Part shown: one piece after another, positions 52,603-62,319 of the stretch
Layout: each line of letters starts with the position of its first letter
How positions within the stretch are numbered: position 1 is the first letter of the stretch
DNA from: Mesorhizobium sp. B2-1-8
GTDB taxonomy: Bacteria > Pseudomonadota > Alphaproteobacteria > Rhizobiales > Rhizobiaceae
Direction of reading: 5' to 3'
Assembly: GCF_006442545.2 (NCBI RefSeq)
Contig: NZ_CP083952.1
Location: 1,791,501 to 1,855,500 of the forward strand
Length of the DNA: 64,000 nucleotides
Position numbers and translations under genes: made by a program
Notes under the pieces: generated by a model
What the model was told of the DNA's origin: nothing
Seen by the model: only the letters and a program-made list of their open reading frames with translations
The model's database searches: none

Positions 52603-52836
52603 ATGGCAATAACTTCGGCCCAGTGTCGGATGGCGCGGGCAGCTCTCCATCTAGGCATTCGGGAGCTTGCTGCCCTCGCCAAGGTCTCTCCCAACACTAT
52701 CGCGCGATTGGAGCGCGGCGAGGTTTTGTTCGACAACACACTGCAGGCGGTACAAGGTGCCCTGGAGAACGCTGGCATCGAATTCATTCCAGAGAACGGT
52801 GGTGGGCCCGGCGTGCGCTTAGCCAGGCGAAATTAG
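52603..52836 (+). CDS. XRE family transcriptional regulator
   Basis: This 77-residue helix-turn-helix protein reads RMARAALHLGIRELAALAKV then SPNTIARLERGE. The C-terminus EFIPENGGGPGVRLARRN is nearly the same as that of the XRE protein at 42141, so the two are paralogues. It is divergent from the exported-protein gene and lies near the integrase, so it may control integration or transfer genes. Confidence 0.85.
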   Translation: MAITSAQCRMARAALHLGIRELAALAKVSPNTIARLERGEVLFDNTLQAVQGALENAGIEFIPENGGGPGVRLARRN

Positions 52837-52996
52837 AGGTGGCGTCACGCAGCGCCCATCGAACCGAGCGGAAACATCTCAGCGACACCGCTGATAATTC
52901 CGGTTCGCCCGATGCGATCAGCAATCGATATTGCTGAACAGCTTAGCGTTCCGTTTTGCTCGCGAGCTTATCGTCTTCGGTCGGCGTTGCCGAGGC

Positions 52997-54289
52997 TCAC
53001 GTCATAGAGCTTGGTGTCTTCCCGCCCCGCAAAAATGCAGCCCAATCGCTCATCATGGCGCGGCGCTTCTCAATCATGGTTTCGCGCCGATATGCGGCCT
53101 CAACGTCGCTGCTGATGGCGTGGGCGAGCGCAAACTCCCGCATGTCTCGGGGATAGTCGGACAACTCCCCTGCCCAATCAGAAAACGTTGACCGCAGCCC
53201 ATGGGGCACGGCTGGACGCTTCGAGTTCTTGTCCACCCAGCCCGTGCGGCTCGCCTCGATCTCGCTTTCGTGCATCCGTCTCATGGTGGCGCTCAACGTC
53301 ATGTCGGACAGCATGCCGCCACGGATCGCCGGAAACACATATTCTGTGTCGGCGGTCGCGGCCTCTTTCATCGCAGTCAGGATTGTCATTGCCGCGTCGG
53401 ATAGCGCCACAACGTGCGGGCGCCTCATTTTCATTCGCGATGCCGGCACCGTCCACAATTCGGCGTGCCAATCGATTTCAGGCCATTCCATGCCGCGCAC
53501 TTCGCCAGATCGCGCAGCGGTCAATGTCGCGAATTCCAATGCCCGCGCACCCGTGCCTCCGCGTTTGCGCAATGCTGCGAACCAGGTGGGCGCGTCTTTC
53601 AACTGAACGGCGGGCTGATTATCGACTGTCGCAACCTTGCTTGGCTTGGACAACATGGCATTGAGATTGCCCTTCCACTCTGCCGGATTGTCGCCCTCGC
53701 GGTGTCCGGGTGCCTTTGCCCAATCAAGCACGCGTTCGCAACGTTGCCGGAGACGCGTGGCCGTCTCCGTCTTGGTCGTCCAGATCGGCTTAAGGATTTC
53801 AACCATGTGATGTTTGGTGACTTCGGAAACGGCAAGATTGCCGACGACCGGCATTGCATACGTGTCCAGCGTGGATTGCCATTGCTTCCGATGCTTTTCG
53901 TTTCTGAATTCCGCCAGCGTGTCGGCAAGGAATTTGTCAACGGCATCGCGGAATGTGAGACGCCGCTTTGCGGCCTCGATCGCGGCTTTGCGACGCTCGC
54001 GCTTCTCTTGAAGCGGATTGATGCCGTTGCGGATTTTGTCTTTGGTTGCCCTCGCCCGCTCGCGGGCTTCGCCCAATGATACGTCATGCCCGCCAAGGCC
54101 CATTTCGCAACGCCGGCCATTGACGTTTGTTGTGCGCAATAGCCATGATCGCCCGCCTCCCGGCGTGATTTGGAGCATGAGCCCGGCAACACCGCCAACA
54201 GCAAACACGGCGTTGCTCGCTGTGGTCGATCCGGGGTGTTTCAAGTTCTTGACCGCTAGTGCTGAAAGTTCCTTCGCGATCTTCGGCAT
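52997..54289 (-). CDS. P4-type tyrosine recombinase (integrase)
   Basis: The 430-residue integrase is probably responsible for insertion into tRNA-Ser. An N-terminal DUF4102-like arm-binding domain (1-100) contains FAVGGVAGLMLQITPGGGRS. A core-binding domain (about 110-200) and the catalytic domain with R260 (TAARSGEVRG), H363 and R366 (VPHGLRSTFS), H390 (ALAH) and Y400 (AAYRR) follow, so all catalytic residues are present. It reads inward from the right end; its start is 149 bases from the att core. Confidence 0.95.
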   Translation of the reverse strand: MPKIAKELSALAVKNLKHPGSTTASNAVFAVGGVAGLMLQITPGGGRSWLLRTTNVNGRRCEMGLGGHDVSLGEARERARATKDKIRNGINPLQEKRERRKAAIEAAKRRLTFRDAVDKFLADTLAEFRNEKHRKQWQSTLDTYAMPVVGNLAVSEVTKHHMVEILKPIWTTKTETATRLRQRCERVLDWAKAPGHREGDNPAEWKGNLNAMLSKPSKVATVDNQPAVQLKDAPTWFAALRKRGGTGARALEFATLTAARSGEVRGMEWPEIDWHAELWTVPASRMKMRRPHVVALSDAAMTILTAMKEAATADTEYVFPAIRGGMLSDMTLSATMRRMHESEIEASRTGWVDKNSKRPAVPHGLRSTFSDWAGELSDYPRDMREFALAHAISSDVEAAYRRETMIEKRRAMMSDWAAFLRGGKTPSSMT

Positions 54290-54305
54290 TTCTCTATCCC
54301 ATCAT

Positions 54306-54360
54306 CTTACCCGCCAAAAATAATGGCATTGGATGATGCGGATTGCAACGGCGCGAGACA
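54306..54360 (+). promoter_or_regulatory. right arm-type repeats near the attachment site
   Basis: CTTACCCGCCAAAAA (54306-54320) is identical to the copy at the left end. It is followed by a degenerate block (about 54322-54360) ending CAACGGCGCGAGACA. A related 31-base block lies beyond the att core at 54463-54493 (24 of 31 identical). The promoter of the integrase must also lie here. Confidence 0.5.
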
Positions 54361-54437
54361 GCCATTTTAGGTTAAAGCATTGATATTGCCTTGTGATTTT
54401 CGTTGATTGAGACGACATGAGACAGCAATATGGCTGT

Positions 54438-54451
54438 CGCTCTCTCCGCCA
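54438..54451 (+). repeat. right attachment core
   Basis: CGCTCTCTCCGCCA, identical to the 3' end of tRNA-Ser at 31437-31450. Flanking bases differ on both sides, so the core is exactly 14 bp. Confidence 0.85.
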
Positions 54452-54727
54452 TAAATCCTCGGAATGCCATTGGATGCGACTGGGTGCAACGGCATCCTAT
54501 AGCGCGTCACTGCGTCTAGGGTGGCCCGCCGCCCACCCCGAAAACCTTTATAAAATTCCTATTTCTTTCCCATCCGCCCCGTCTCGAACCTTTATGGCGA
54601 TCGGGTCCATATAACACGCCACAGAAGCTTTGAATGCCGTCGCCATCGAGGCGACGAGCAAGCGCGAACGGTTTTTGGCCTCTTCCATCGTGGCCGAAAG
54701 ACAAAAGTAGAAGCAAGGAAGGCAATC

Positions 54728-54808
54728 ATGGACGTCATTGTTGTCGGGATCGGGGTTTTGTTCTTCGCTCTATCCCTCGTCTACGTCAAAGCCTGCGACA
54801 GAATCTGA
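54728..54808 (+). CDS. 26-residue membrane peptide upstream of kdpF
   Basis: A short frame starts at ATG 54728 and encodes MDVIVVGIGVLFFALSLVYV plus KACDRI: one membrane helix ending in a short charged tail. I recall similar peptides ahead of kdpF in rhizobia and related groups. It lies 16 bases before kdpF and is probably translated from the same mRNA. Its role in the Kdp complex is unknown. Confidence 0.6.
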   Translation: MDVIVVGIGVLFFALSLVYVKACDRI

Positions 54809-54824
54809 GCGGAAGGATCGAATC

Positions 54825-54914
54825 ATGCTTTTCGATTACATCCTCGGTGGAGGCGTAACCTTGTTCTTGCTTGCTTACCTCACCTACGCCCTCATTCGTC
54901 CAGAACGCTTCTGA
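54825..54914 (+). CDS. kdpF: KdpF, stabilising peptide of the potassium ATPase
   Basis: A 29-residue peptide begins [20 protein letters not shown] and ends ALIRPERF. One membrane helix followed by the RPERF ending is characteristic of KdpF, which binds and stabilises the KdpABC complex. It ends 20 bases before kdpA. Confidence 0.88.
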   Translation: MLFDYILGGGVTLFLLAYLTYALIRPERF

Positions 54915-54934
54915 AGGCGCGGAAAGCCACAGCC

Positions 54935-56638
54935 ATGACACTGAACGGGTGGATACAGATCCTCCTCTATTGCGGGATCCTCGCTTTGCTGGTGAAGCCG
55001 CTTGGCTTCTACATGCACCGCGTCTTCAAAGGCGATCGCACGCCGCTTTCGCCAGTCTTCCGCCCGCTCGAGCGGGGGCTCTACCGCATTTGCGGAACCA
55101 GCGAGCGCGAGGAACAGCATTGGACCACCTATGCGGTGGCCCTGCTGCTGTTCAACCTGGCGGGCTTCCTGGTGCTCTATGTCCTGCAGCGTCTGCAAGG
55201 CAGCCTGCCCTACAATCCAGCCGGCATGAGCGCGGTCGACCCGGCGCTCGCCTTCAACACCGCCGCCAGCTTCATGACCAACACCAACTGGCAGAACTAC
55301 GGCGGCGAAAGCACGATGTCCTACCTCGTGCAGATGGCCGGCCTGACGGTCCAGAATTTCGTTTCGGCCGCTACCGGCATCGCCATTGCGATTGCGCTGA
55401 TCCGCGGATTTGCCCGCTCCTCCGGAAGATCGATCGGTAATTTCTGGGTCGATATGACGCGCGCCACGCTCTATGTACTTTTGCCGCTCTGCGTCGTGCT
55501 CACCCTTGTCTATGTCTGGCTCGGCATACCGCAGACGCTCGGGCCTTACGTCGATGCCGTCACGCTCGAGGGCGCCAGGCAGACGATCGCGCTCGGCCCG
55601 GTCGCCTCGCAGGTCGCCATCAAGATGCTCGGCACCAATGGCGGCGGGTTCTTCAATGCCAACGCGGCACATCCCTTCGAGAATCCCGACGCCATCTCCA
55701 ACCTGATCCAGATGCTGTCGATCTTCGCTGTCGGCGCCGCCCTGACCAACGTCTTCGGCCGCATGGTCGGTAACCAGCGTCAGGGCTGGGCGATCCTGGC
55801 CGCCATGGGCGTGCTGTTCATCGCCGGCGTCGCCGTCTGCTACTGGGCGGAAGCCGCGGGCAATCCGCTGGTCCATGCGCTCGGCATCGACGGCGGCAAC
55901 ATGGAAGGCAAGGAGACCCGTTTCGGCTTCGCGCTCTCGGCTTTGTTCGCGGTCATCACCACGGCTGCCTCATGTGGCGCGGTCAACGCCATGCATGACT
56001 CGTTCACCGCGCTCGGCGGCATGATCCCGCTCATGAACATGCAGCTTGGCGAGGTCATCGTCGGCGGCGTCGGCGCCGGTTTCTACGGCATGCTGATGTT
56101 CATCCTGATCGCCGTCTTCGTCGCCGGCCTGATGGTCGGCCGCACGCCTGAATATCTCGGCAAGAAGATCGAGGCCAAGGAGGTCAAGATGGCGATGCTG
56201 GCCATCCTGTGCCTGCCGCTGGCGATGCTGGTCTTCACGGCCATCGCGGTGGTGCTGCCGAGCGCGGTGGCCTCGATCGCCAATGGCGGGCCGCACGGCT
56301 TCTCCGAAATCCTCTATGCCTACACCTCGGCGGCGGCGAACAACGGCTCGGCCTTCGGCGGCCTCGGCGGCAACACGCCCTGGTACAACATCACGCTCGG
56401 CATCGGCATGCTGATGGGCCGTTTCCTGGTCATCATCCCAGCGCTCGCCATCGCCGGCGCGCTGGCGGCGAAGAAGACCGTGCCCGCCTCGGCCGGCACC
56501 TTCCCGACCGACGGCCCGCTGTTCGTCGGGCTGCTGGTCGGCGTCATCGTCATCGTCGGCGGCCTGACCTTCTTCCCGGCGCTCGCCGTCGGGCCTGTCG
56601 TCGAGCACCTGGCGATGATCCATGGACAGGCATTCTGA
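54935..56638 (+). CDS. kdpA: potassium-transporting ATPase potassium-binding subunit
   Basis: This is the membrane subunit that selects potassium, related to Trk/Ktr channels. At 567 residues it has the normal length. Selectivity-loop regions are [17 protein letters not shown] (loop 1), [18 protein letters not shown] (loop 2), [14 protein letters not shown] (loop 3) and [20 protein letters not shown] (loop 4). It is the first large gene of the kdp operon. Confidence 0.97.
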   Translation: MTLNGWIQILLYCGILALLVKPLGFYMHRVFKGDRTPLSPVFRPLERGLYRICGTSEREEQHWTTYAVALLLFNLAGFLVLYVLQRLQGSLPYNPAGMSAVDPALAFNTAASFMTNTNWQNYGGESTMSYLVQMAGLTVQNFVSAATGIAIAIALIRGFARSSGRSIGNFWVDMTRATLYVLLPLCVVLTLVYVWLGIPQTLGPYVDAVTLEGARQTIALGPVASQVAIKMLGTNGGGFFNANAAHPFENPDAISNLIQMLSIFAVGAALTNVFGRMVGNQRQGWAILAAMGVLFIAGVAVCYWAEAAGNPLVHALGIDGGNMEGKETRFGFALSALFAVITTAASCGAVNAMHDSFTALGGMIPLMNMQLGEVIVGGVGAGFYGMLMFILIAVFVAGLMVGRTPEYLGKKIEAKEVKMAMLAILCLPLAMLVFTAIAVVLPSAVASIANGGPHGFSEILYAYTSAAANNGSAFGGLGGNTPWYNITLGIGMLMGRFLVIIPALAIAGALAAKKTVPASAGTFPTDGPLFVGLLVGVIVIVGGLTFFPALAVGPVVEHLAMIHGQAF

Positions 56639-56645
56639 GGCGGAT

Positions 56646-56861
56646 ATGTCCTGGTTCAGCAACAAGCGCCGCAATGTCAGGCATCGGGCCGATCCGGAGA
56701 AGGAGGGAATGCCGCCTCCTTTCCCGACCCTGTCGACATTTCTTGGGCTTGCCGCCGCCATGATCGCGCTCTGGCTGCTGGCCTACGAGCTTCCACACCT
56801 TTTTCCGGCATCCGACCAATCGGTGCCGCACACCAACATTGAAGCCGGAGCTTCAAAATGA
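56646..56861 (+). CDS. small membrane protein between kdpA and kdpB
   Basis: This 71-residue protein has a basic N-terminus ([20 protein letters not shown]), a single membrane helix (about 28-50, [19 protein letters not shown]) and a short periplasmic or cytoplasmic tail. It starts 7 bases after kdpA and its stop overlaps the kdpB ATG (ATGA), so it is translationally coupled into the operon. A gene at this place is not part of the standard kdpFABC set. Possible accessory subunit; function unknown. Confidence 0.65.
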   Translation: MSWFSNKRRNVRHRADPEKEGMPPPFPTLSTFLGLAAAMIALWLLAYELPHLFPASDQSVPHTNIEAGASK

Positions 56862-58951
56862 GCCACTCAAAATCGGCCAGCATCATGGATGCCGGCATCC
56901 TGTGGCCCGCCATTGGCGGTGCCTTCCGCAAACTCGATCCGCGCACGCTGGCCCGCAACCCGGTGATGTTCGTCGTCGCCGTCGTCTCGGCACTGACATC
57001 GGTGCTGTTCGTCAAGGACCTCGTCACCGGAGGCGGCGATCCGCGCTTCACGCTGCAGATCATCATCTGGCTGTGGTTCACCGTGCTGTTCGCCAATTTC
57101 GCCGAAGCCGTTGCTGAAGGGCGCGGCAAGGCGCAGGCGGTTTCGCTGCGCAAGGCGCGCACCGAAACCCAGGCCAAGCTGTTGGCCGGCGAGGACCGGA
57201 CGAAATTCAAGCTGGTGCCCGGCACCAGTTTGAAGGTCGGCGACATCGTTCTCGTCGAGGCCGGCGACATCATCCCGTCCGACGGCGAGGTGGTGGAGGG
57301 CGTGGCCTCGGTCAACGAGGCGGCGATAACGGGCGAGTCCGCGCCGGTGATCCGCGAATCCGGCGGCGACCGCTCGGCGGTCACCGGCGGCACGCAGGTG
57401 CTGTCCGACTGGATCCGGGTACGCATCACCGCCGCTGCCGGCCATACTTTCCTCGACCGCATGATCTCGTTGGTCGAGGGCGCCGAGCGCCAAAAGACGC
57501 CGAACGAGATCGCGCTCAACATCCTGCTCGTCGGCATGACGCTGATCTTCGTGCTGGCCACCGCCACCATCCCCAGCTTTGCCTCCTACTCGGGCGGCTA
57601 CATCTCGGTGACCGTGCTCGTCGCGCTGTTCGTGACGCTGATCCCGACCACGATCGGCGCGCTGCTGTCGGCCATCGGCATCGCCGGCATGGACCGCCTG
57701 GTGCGCTTCAACGTGCTGGCCATGTCGGGCCGTGCCGTGGAGGCCGCCGGCGACGTCGACACGCTGCTGCTCGACAAGACCGGCACGATCACGCTCGGCA
57801 ATCGCCAGGCGACCGAGTTCCGCCCGGTCAAGGGCGTCAGCGAGCAGGAACTGGCCGACGCTGCACAGCTTGCCTCGCTCGCCGACGAGACGCCGGAAGG
57901 CCGCTCGATCGTGGTGCTGGCCAAGGAGAAATATGCCATCCGTGCCCGCGACATGGCGACGTTGCACGCCACTTTCGTGCCCTTCACGGCGCAGACCCGC
58001 ATGAGCGGCGTCGACATAGACGGCTCCTCGGTACGCAAGGGCGCGGTCGATTCGATCCTGACCTATGTCAGCCAGCCGACATCGGCCACGCATGGCACAC
58101 GGCCCGGAAGCGATACCGTGCGCGACCTGCAGGCGATCGCCGACGAGGTCGCCAAATCAGGCGGCACGCCGCTGGCGGTCGAGAGGGACGGGCGGCTGCT
58201 CGGCGTCGTCCACCTCAAGGACATCGTCAAGGGCGGTATCCGCGAGCGTTTCGCCGAGCTGCGCAGCATGGGCATCCGCACGGTGATGATCACCGGCGAC
58301 AATCCGATGACGGCGGCAGCCATCGCGGCGGAAGCCGGCGTCGACGACTTCCTCGCCCAGGCAACGCCGGAGGACAAGCTGAGGCTGATCCGCGACGAGC
58401 AGGCCAAGGGCAAGCTGGTCGCCATGTGCGGCGACGGCACCAACGATGCGCCAGCCCTTGCACAGGCCGATGTCGGCGTCGCCATGAACACCGGCACGGT
58501 CGCCGCCCGCGAGGCCGGCAACATGGTCGATCTCGACAGCGATCCGACCAAGCTGATCGAGATTGTCGAGATCGGCAAGGCGCTGTTGATGACGCGCGGT
58601 TCGCTGACCACCTTCTCGATCGCCAATGACGTCGCCAAGTACTTCGCCATCATCCCGGCCATGTTCGCCGTCTTCTACGTCGCGCCCGGCCAGACCACTG
58701 GCCCGTTGCAGGCGCTCAACATCATGCACCTTGCAACACCGCAGAGCGCCATCCTGTCGGCCATCATCTTCAACGCGCTGATCATCATCGCGCTGATCCC
58801 GCTGTCGCTGCGCGGGGTGAAGTACCGGGCGATCGGCGCCGGCGCGCTGCTCAGCCGCAACCTTCTCGTCTACGGCCTCGGCGGCATCGTCGTGCCGTTC
58901 GTCGGCATCAAGACAATCGACATGGCCGTCACGGCCCTCGGCCTTGCATAA
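56858..58951 (+). CDS. kdpB: potassium-transporting ATPase ATP-binding subunit
   Basis: This P-type ATPase subunit energises uptake. Of 697 residues, the phosphorylated Asp is in [12 protein letters not shown] (about residue 307), and TGES of the actuator domain is present ([11 protein letters not shown]). [19 protein letters not shown] is the hinge motif. Seven membrane segments are visible. It overlaps the preceding small gene by four bases and is followed by kdpC after 11 bases. Confidence 0.97.
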   Translation: MSHSKSASIMDAGILWPAIGGAFRKLDPRTLARNPVMFVVAVVSALTSVLFVKDLVTGGGDPRFTLQIIIWLWFTVLFANFAEAVAEGRGKAQAVSLRKARTETQAKLLAGEDRTKFKLVPGTSLKVGDIVLVEAGDIIPSDGEVVEGVASVNEAAITGESAPVIRESGGDRSAVTGGTQVLSDWIRVRITAAAGHTFLDRMISLVEGAERQKTPNEIALNILLVGMTLIFVLATATIPSFASYSGGYISVTVLVALFVTLIPTTIGALLSAIGIAGMDRLVRFNVLAMSGRAVEAAGDVDTLLLDKTGTITLGNRQATEFRPVKGVSEQELADAAQLASLADETPEGRSIVVLAKEKYAIRARDMATLHATFVPFTAQTRMSGVDIDGSSVRKGAVDSILTYVSQPTSATHGTRPGSDTVRDLQAIADEVAKSGGTPLAVERDGRLLGVVHLKDIVKGGIRERFAELRSMGIRTVMITGDNPMTAAAIAAEAGVDDFLAQATPEDKLRLIRDEQAKGKLVAMCGDGTNDAPALAQADVGVAMNTGTVAAREAGNMVDLDSDPTKLIEIVEIGKALLMTRGSLTTFSIANDVAKYFAIIPAMFAVFYVAPGQTTGPLQALNIMHLATPQSAILSAIIFNALIIIALIPLSLRGVKYRAIGAGALLSRNLLVYGLGGIVVPFVGIKTIDMAVTALGLA

Positions 58952-58962
58952 GGATCATTCCG

Positions 58963-59526
58963 ATGCTCAAGCAAATCAGACCCGCGATCATCATGATCGT
59001 CTTCTTCACCGTGCTGACCGGGCTCATCTATCCCTTGGGCATGACCGGCATCGCCCAGGTACTGTTCCCGCGCCAGGCCAATGGCAGCCTGATCGAGAAG
59101 GACGGTAAGGTGATCGGTTCTGAACTGATCGGCCAGGCCTTCGCCAGCGACAAGTATTTCCACGGACGACCTTCAGCCGCGGGCAATGGCTATGATGCCG
59201 GCGCCTCGGGTGGCTCCAATCTCGGCCCGACCAACCCGAAGCTGATCGAACGCATCAAGGGCGATGCGGAGAAGCTGACGGCGGAGAACTCGAACCAGCC
59301 GGTGCCGATGGACCTTGTGACCACATCCGGCAGCGGCCTCGACCCGCAGATCAGCCCGCAGGCCGCTTATTTCCAGGTTCCGCGCGTGGCCAAGGCCAGG
59401 GGCATCGACGAAGCCAAGCTCAAGGCGCTCGTCGACAGCCAGGTCGAGGACCGGGAACTGGGCGTGCTTGGCGAGCCGGCGGTCAATGTGCTAGCGCTCA
59501 ACCTGGCGCTGGATGCCGCGAAATAG
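58963..59526 (+). CDS. kdpC: potassium-transporting ATPase subunit C
   Basis: This 187-residue subunit is anchored by one N-terminal helix ([18 protein letters not shown]) with a periplasmic domain. Family blocks are [30 protein letters not shown] and [20 protein letters not shown]. It acts as a catalytic chaperone raising ATP affinity of KdpB. It is followed by kdpD after 57 bases. Confidence 0.96.
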   Translation: MLKQIRPAIIMIVFFTVLTGLIYPLGMTGIAQVLFPRQANGSLIEKDGKVIGSELIGQAFASDKYFHGRPSAAGNGYDAGASGGSNLGPTNPKLIERIKGDAEKLTAENSNQPVPMDLVTTSGSGLDPQISPQAAYFQVPRVAKARGIDEAKLKALVDSQVEDRELGVLGEPAVNVLALNLALDAAK

Positions 59527-59583
59527 GTGATGGCCGGCGCCGGGGATCGACATGGTTCCCGGCGCCATTCATGATCGAATCCG

Positions 59584-62319
59584 ATGCCGAACGACAGAAG
59601 CAACGTCGAAAACAGACCATCCCCCGACGCGCTGCTCGAGCATGCGGGGCGGGAAGGGCGCGGCCGTCTGCGCATATTCCTCGGCGCGGCACCTGGTGTC
59701 GGCAAGACTTACGAGATGTTGATGTCGGGCCGTGCCAGGCTGGCCGACGGTGTCGACGTGGTAATCGGCGTGGTCGAGACGCATGGCCGCAAAGAAACCC
59801 AGGCCCTGGTGGAAGGCTATGAAGTCATTGCCCGCCGCAAGGTCGATTACAGGGGGCGTGTCCTCGACGAGATGGATATCGACGCCATCCTTGCCCGGCA
59901 CCCGGCGCTGGTCCTGGTCGACGAACTCGCCCACACCAACGCGCCCGGCAGCCGCCACCCCAAGCGCTATCTCGACGTCCAGGAAATCCTGGCGCGGGGC
60001 ATCGACGTCTATACGACGCTCAACATCCAGCACGTCGAAAGCCTGAACGACGTCGTCGCCCAGATCACGCGGGTCAGGGTGCGCGAGACGGTGCCCGATT
60101 CCATCATCGACCAAGCCGATGACGTCGAAATCATCGATCTGACGCCCGACGACCTGATCAAGCGGCTGGAGGAGGGGAAGGTCTATTTCCCCAACACGGC
60201 GCAGCGTGCCGTCGAGAACTATTTTTCGCCGGGCAATCTGACGGCGTTGCGGGAACTGGCGCTGCGCCGTACCGCCCAGCGCGTCGACGAGCAGTTGCTC
60301 AACCACATGCAGTCCCACGCCATCCAGGGTCCGTGGGCTGCCGGGGAACGGGTTCTCGTCTGCGTCGATGCGCGTCCGGGCGGTGCAGCCCGCATTCGCT
60401 ATGCACGCAGGCTGGCCGACAGGCTTCGTGCGCCGTGGACGGCGCTTCATGTCGACACGCCTCGCTCGGCCGGCATGTCCGAGGACGACAAGGACAGGCT
60501 CGCTACACTCCTGCGCCTCGCCGAGCAGCTCGGCGCCGAGGTGACGACCATCCCAGGCCAGAACCTGGCACAGGATATCGTGCGCCACGCGACGGCGAAC
60601 AATTTTACCCACATCGTGGTCGGCAGGCCGACCCGGTCGCGCTGGCGGGAACTGATCGAGGGGTCGCTCACCTACGATCTGATCCGCAATGCCGGCGACA
60701 TCAGCGTCCATGTCATCTCCGGAACGGAGCGGGACACCGAGACGCCTTCCAGGAGAGTGAGCGCGGCCGCCGAGCAGAGGCAGTTCCAGCCCAAGCCGTA
60801 TTTGCTGGCTACCGCTTACGTTGCCGGATCATTGGCCGTCAGCTCCGCCCTCGACCAATTTCTCGACGTTCGCAACCTGGCGATCGTCTTCCTGCTCTCC
60901 GTGCTGACATCGGCGGTGGCCGGGGGTCTCTGGCCGGCGCTCTACGCCTGTTTCCTGAGCACACTTGCCTTCAACTATTTCTTCCTCGAGCCGCGCTACA
61001 CGCTGACGATCCGGGATCCGGAGAGCATCGTTGCGATTGCCGTCTTCTTCGCCGTTGCCGTCATCGCCAGCAACCTGACGGCGCGCGTGCAGCGTCAGGC
61101 CGCCGCCGCCCGCTCGCGGGCGCGGGCAACCGAAGACATCTATCTGTTCTCCAAGAAGCTCGCCGGCGCCGGCACGCTCGATGACGTGCTCTGGGCCACC
61201 GCCTTCCAGATCGCCTCGATGCTGAAGCTGCGCGTGGTGCTGCTTCTGCCGGAAGATGGCACCATCACCGTCAAGGCAGGCTATCCGCCCGACGATACGC
61301 TGGCAGAAGCCGACATCGCCGCTGCCCGCTGGGCCTGGGAGCACAACCGCGCCGCAGGACGCGGCGCGGACACGCTGCCTGGCGCCAAGCGCCTCTATCT
61401 CCCCTTGCGTACGGGGCGCACGGCGATCGGCGTCGTCGGCCTCGACAATGACAAGCAGGGCCCGCTGCTGACGCCCGAGCAGCAGCGGCTGCTCGACGCG
61501 CTGGCCGACCAGGCGGCGGTGGCGATCGAACGCGTCCAGCTCGTCGCCGATGTCGACCGCGCCAAGCTCGCCGCCGAAGCCGACCGGCTGCGCTCGGCGC
61601 TGCTGACCTCGATTTCGCATGACCTGAAAACGCCGCTTTCGGCCATCATGGGCGCGGCCGGCACACTCAAGGAGTTCGCGCCCGACCTGCCCGAGCAGGA
61701 CAGGGTGGAGCTTCTGTCGACGGTGATCGACGAATCGGAGCGGCTGAACCGCTTCATCGCCAACCTGCTCGACATGACCAAGATCGAGTCCGGGGCGATG
61801 GAGCCTAACTACGCCCTCCACTATCTCGGAGATATTGTCGGCACGGCACTCGACCGCGCCCGCAAGATCACAAGCGAACACGAGATCGAGGTCGATATTC
61901 CGTCCGACTTGCCGATGCTGAGGCTCGATCCCGTGCTGTTCGAGCAGGTCCTGTTCAACCTTCTCGACAATGCCTCGAAATATTCGCCGCCCGGTTCGAC
62001 GATCCGCGTCCAGGGATGGACCGACAATGGGTCCGTCGTCGTGCAGATGATGGACGAGGGGCCGGGCATTCCGGCGCAGGACCTGGACCGTGTGTTCGAC
62101 ACCTTCTACCGCGTCCGCAAGGGCGATCAGGTGCGCGCCGGCACCGGGCTCGGCCTGTCGATCTGCCGTGGCTTCGTCGAGGCGATGGGCGGCACGATCG
62201 CGGCCGCCAACCGGACCGACCGTCCCGGTGCCGCTTTCACCATCAGGATGCCGGTGCCGGTGCAAGCGCGCGATGTCGACAACCGCGGCGACGGGCCCGG
62301 CGTGGACCAGCCCCGATGA
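59584..62319 (+). CDS. kdpD: osmosensitive potassium channel sensor histidine kinase
   Basis: This 911-residue sensor kinase controls kdp expression. The N-terminal KdpD domain (about 22-230) has Walker A GAAPGVGKTYEM, and a UspA-like domain (about 250-370) follows. Four membrane helices (about 400-500) end at ASNLTARV. A GAF-like region (about 520-660), HisKA with the phospho-His in SISHDLKTPLSAIMG and an HATPase domain (NLLDNASKYSPPGS, GTGLGLSI) follow. The full-length form suggests K+ and EIIANtr inputs as in relatives. Its stop overlaps the kdpE ATG. Confidence 0.96.
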   Translation: MPNDRSNVENRPSPDALLEHAGREGRGRLRIFLGAAPGVGKTYEMLMSGRARLADGVDVVIGVVETHGRKETQALVEGYEVIARRKVDYRGRVLDEMDIDAILARHPALVLVDELAHTNAPGSRHPKRYLDVQEILARGIDVYTTLNIQHVESLNDVVAQITRVRVRETVPDSIIDQADDVEIIDLTPDDLIKRLEEGKVYFPNTAQRAVENYFSPGNLTALRELALRRTAQRVDEQLLNHMQSHAIQGPWAAGERVLVCVDARPGGAARIRYARRLADRLRAPWTALHVDTPRSAGMSEDDKDRLATLLRLAEQLGAEVTTIPGQNLAQDIVRHATANNFTHIVVGRPTRSRWRELIEGSLTYDLIRNAGDISVHVISGTERDTETPSRRVSAAAEQRQFQPKPYLLATAYVAGSLAVSSALDQFLDVRNLAIVFLLSVLTSAVAGGLWPALYACFLSTLAFNYFFLEPRYTLTIRDPESIVAIAVFFAVAVIASNLTARVQRQAAAARSRARATEDIYLFSKKLAGAGTLDDVLWATAFQIASMLKLRVVLLLPEDGTITVKAGYPPDDTLAEADIAAARWAWEHNRAAGRGADTLPGAKRLYLPLRTGRTAIGVVGLDNDKQGPLLTPEQQRLLDALADQAAVAIERVQLVADVDRAKLAAEADRLRSALLTSISHDLKTPLSAIMGAAGTLKEFAPDLPEQDRVELLSTVIDESERLNRFIANLLDMTKIESGAMEPNYALHYLGDIVGTALDRARKITSEHEIEVDIPSDLPMLRLDPVLFEQVLFNLLDNASKYSPPGSTIRVQGWTDNGSVVVQMMDEGPGIPAQDLDRVFDTFYRVRKGDQVRAGTGLGLSICRGFVEAMGGTIAAANRTDRPGAAFTIRMPVPVQARDVDNRGDGPGVDQPR

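Larger units (their letters stand above)
31437..54451. mobile_element. integrative and mobilizable element in tRNA-Ser, 23.0 kb
   Basis: The element is bounded by 14-bp direct repeats and inserted at the 3' end of tRNA-Ser(GGA). It carries a P4-type tyrosine integrase at the right end, an AlpA regulator, relaxase TraA, TraC, TraD and an oriT-like site. No coupling protein, VirB/Trb or replication genes are visible, so it can probably be mobilised only by a helper conjugation system. The recombination-excised circle would be 23,001 bp. GC content and coding density are lower than in the flanks, especially at 38.5-45 kb. Internal tRNA-Asp debris and pseudogenes indicate several past insertions. 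Confidence 0.85.
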
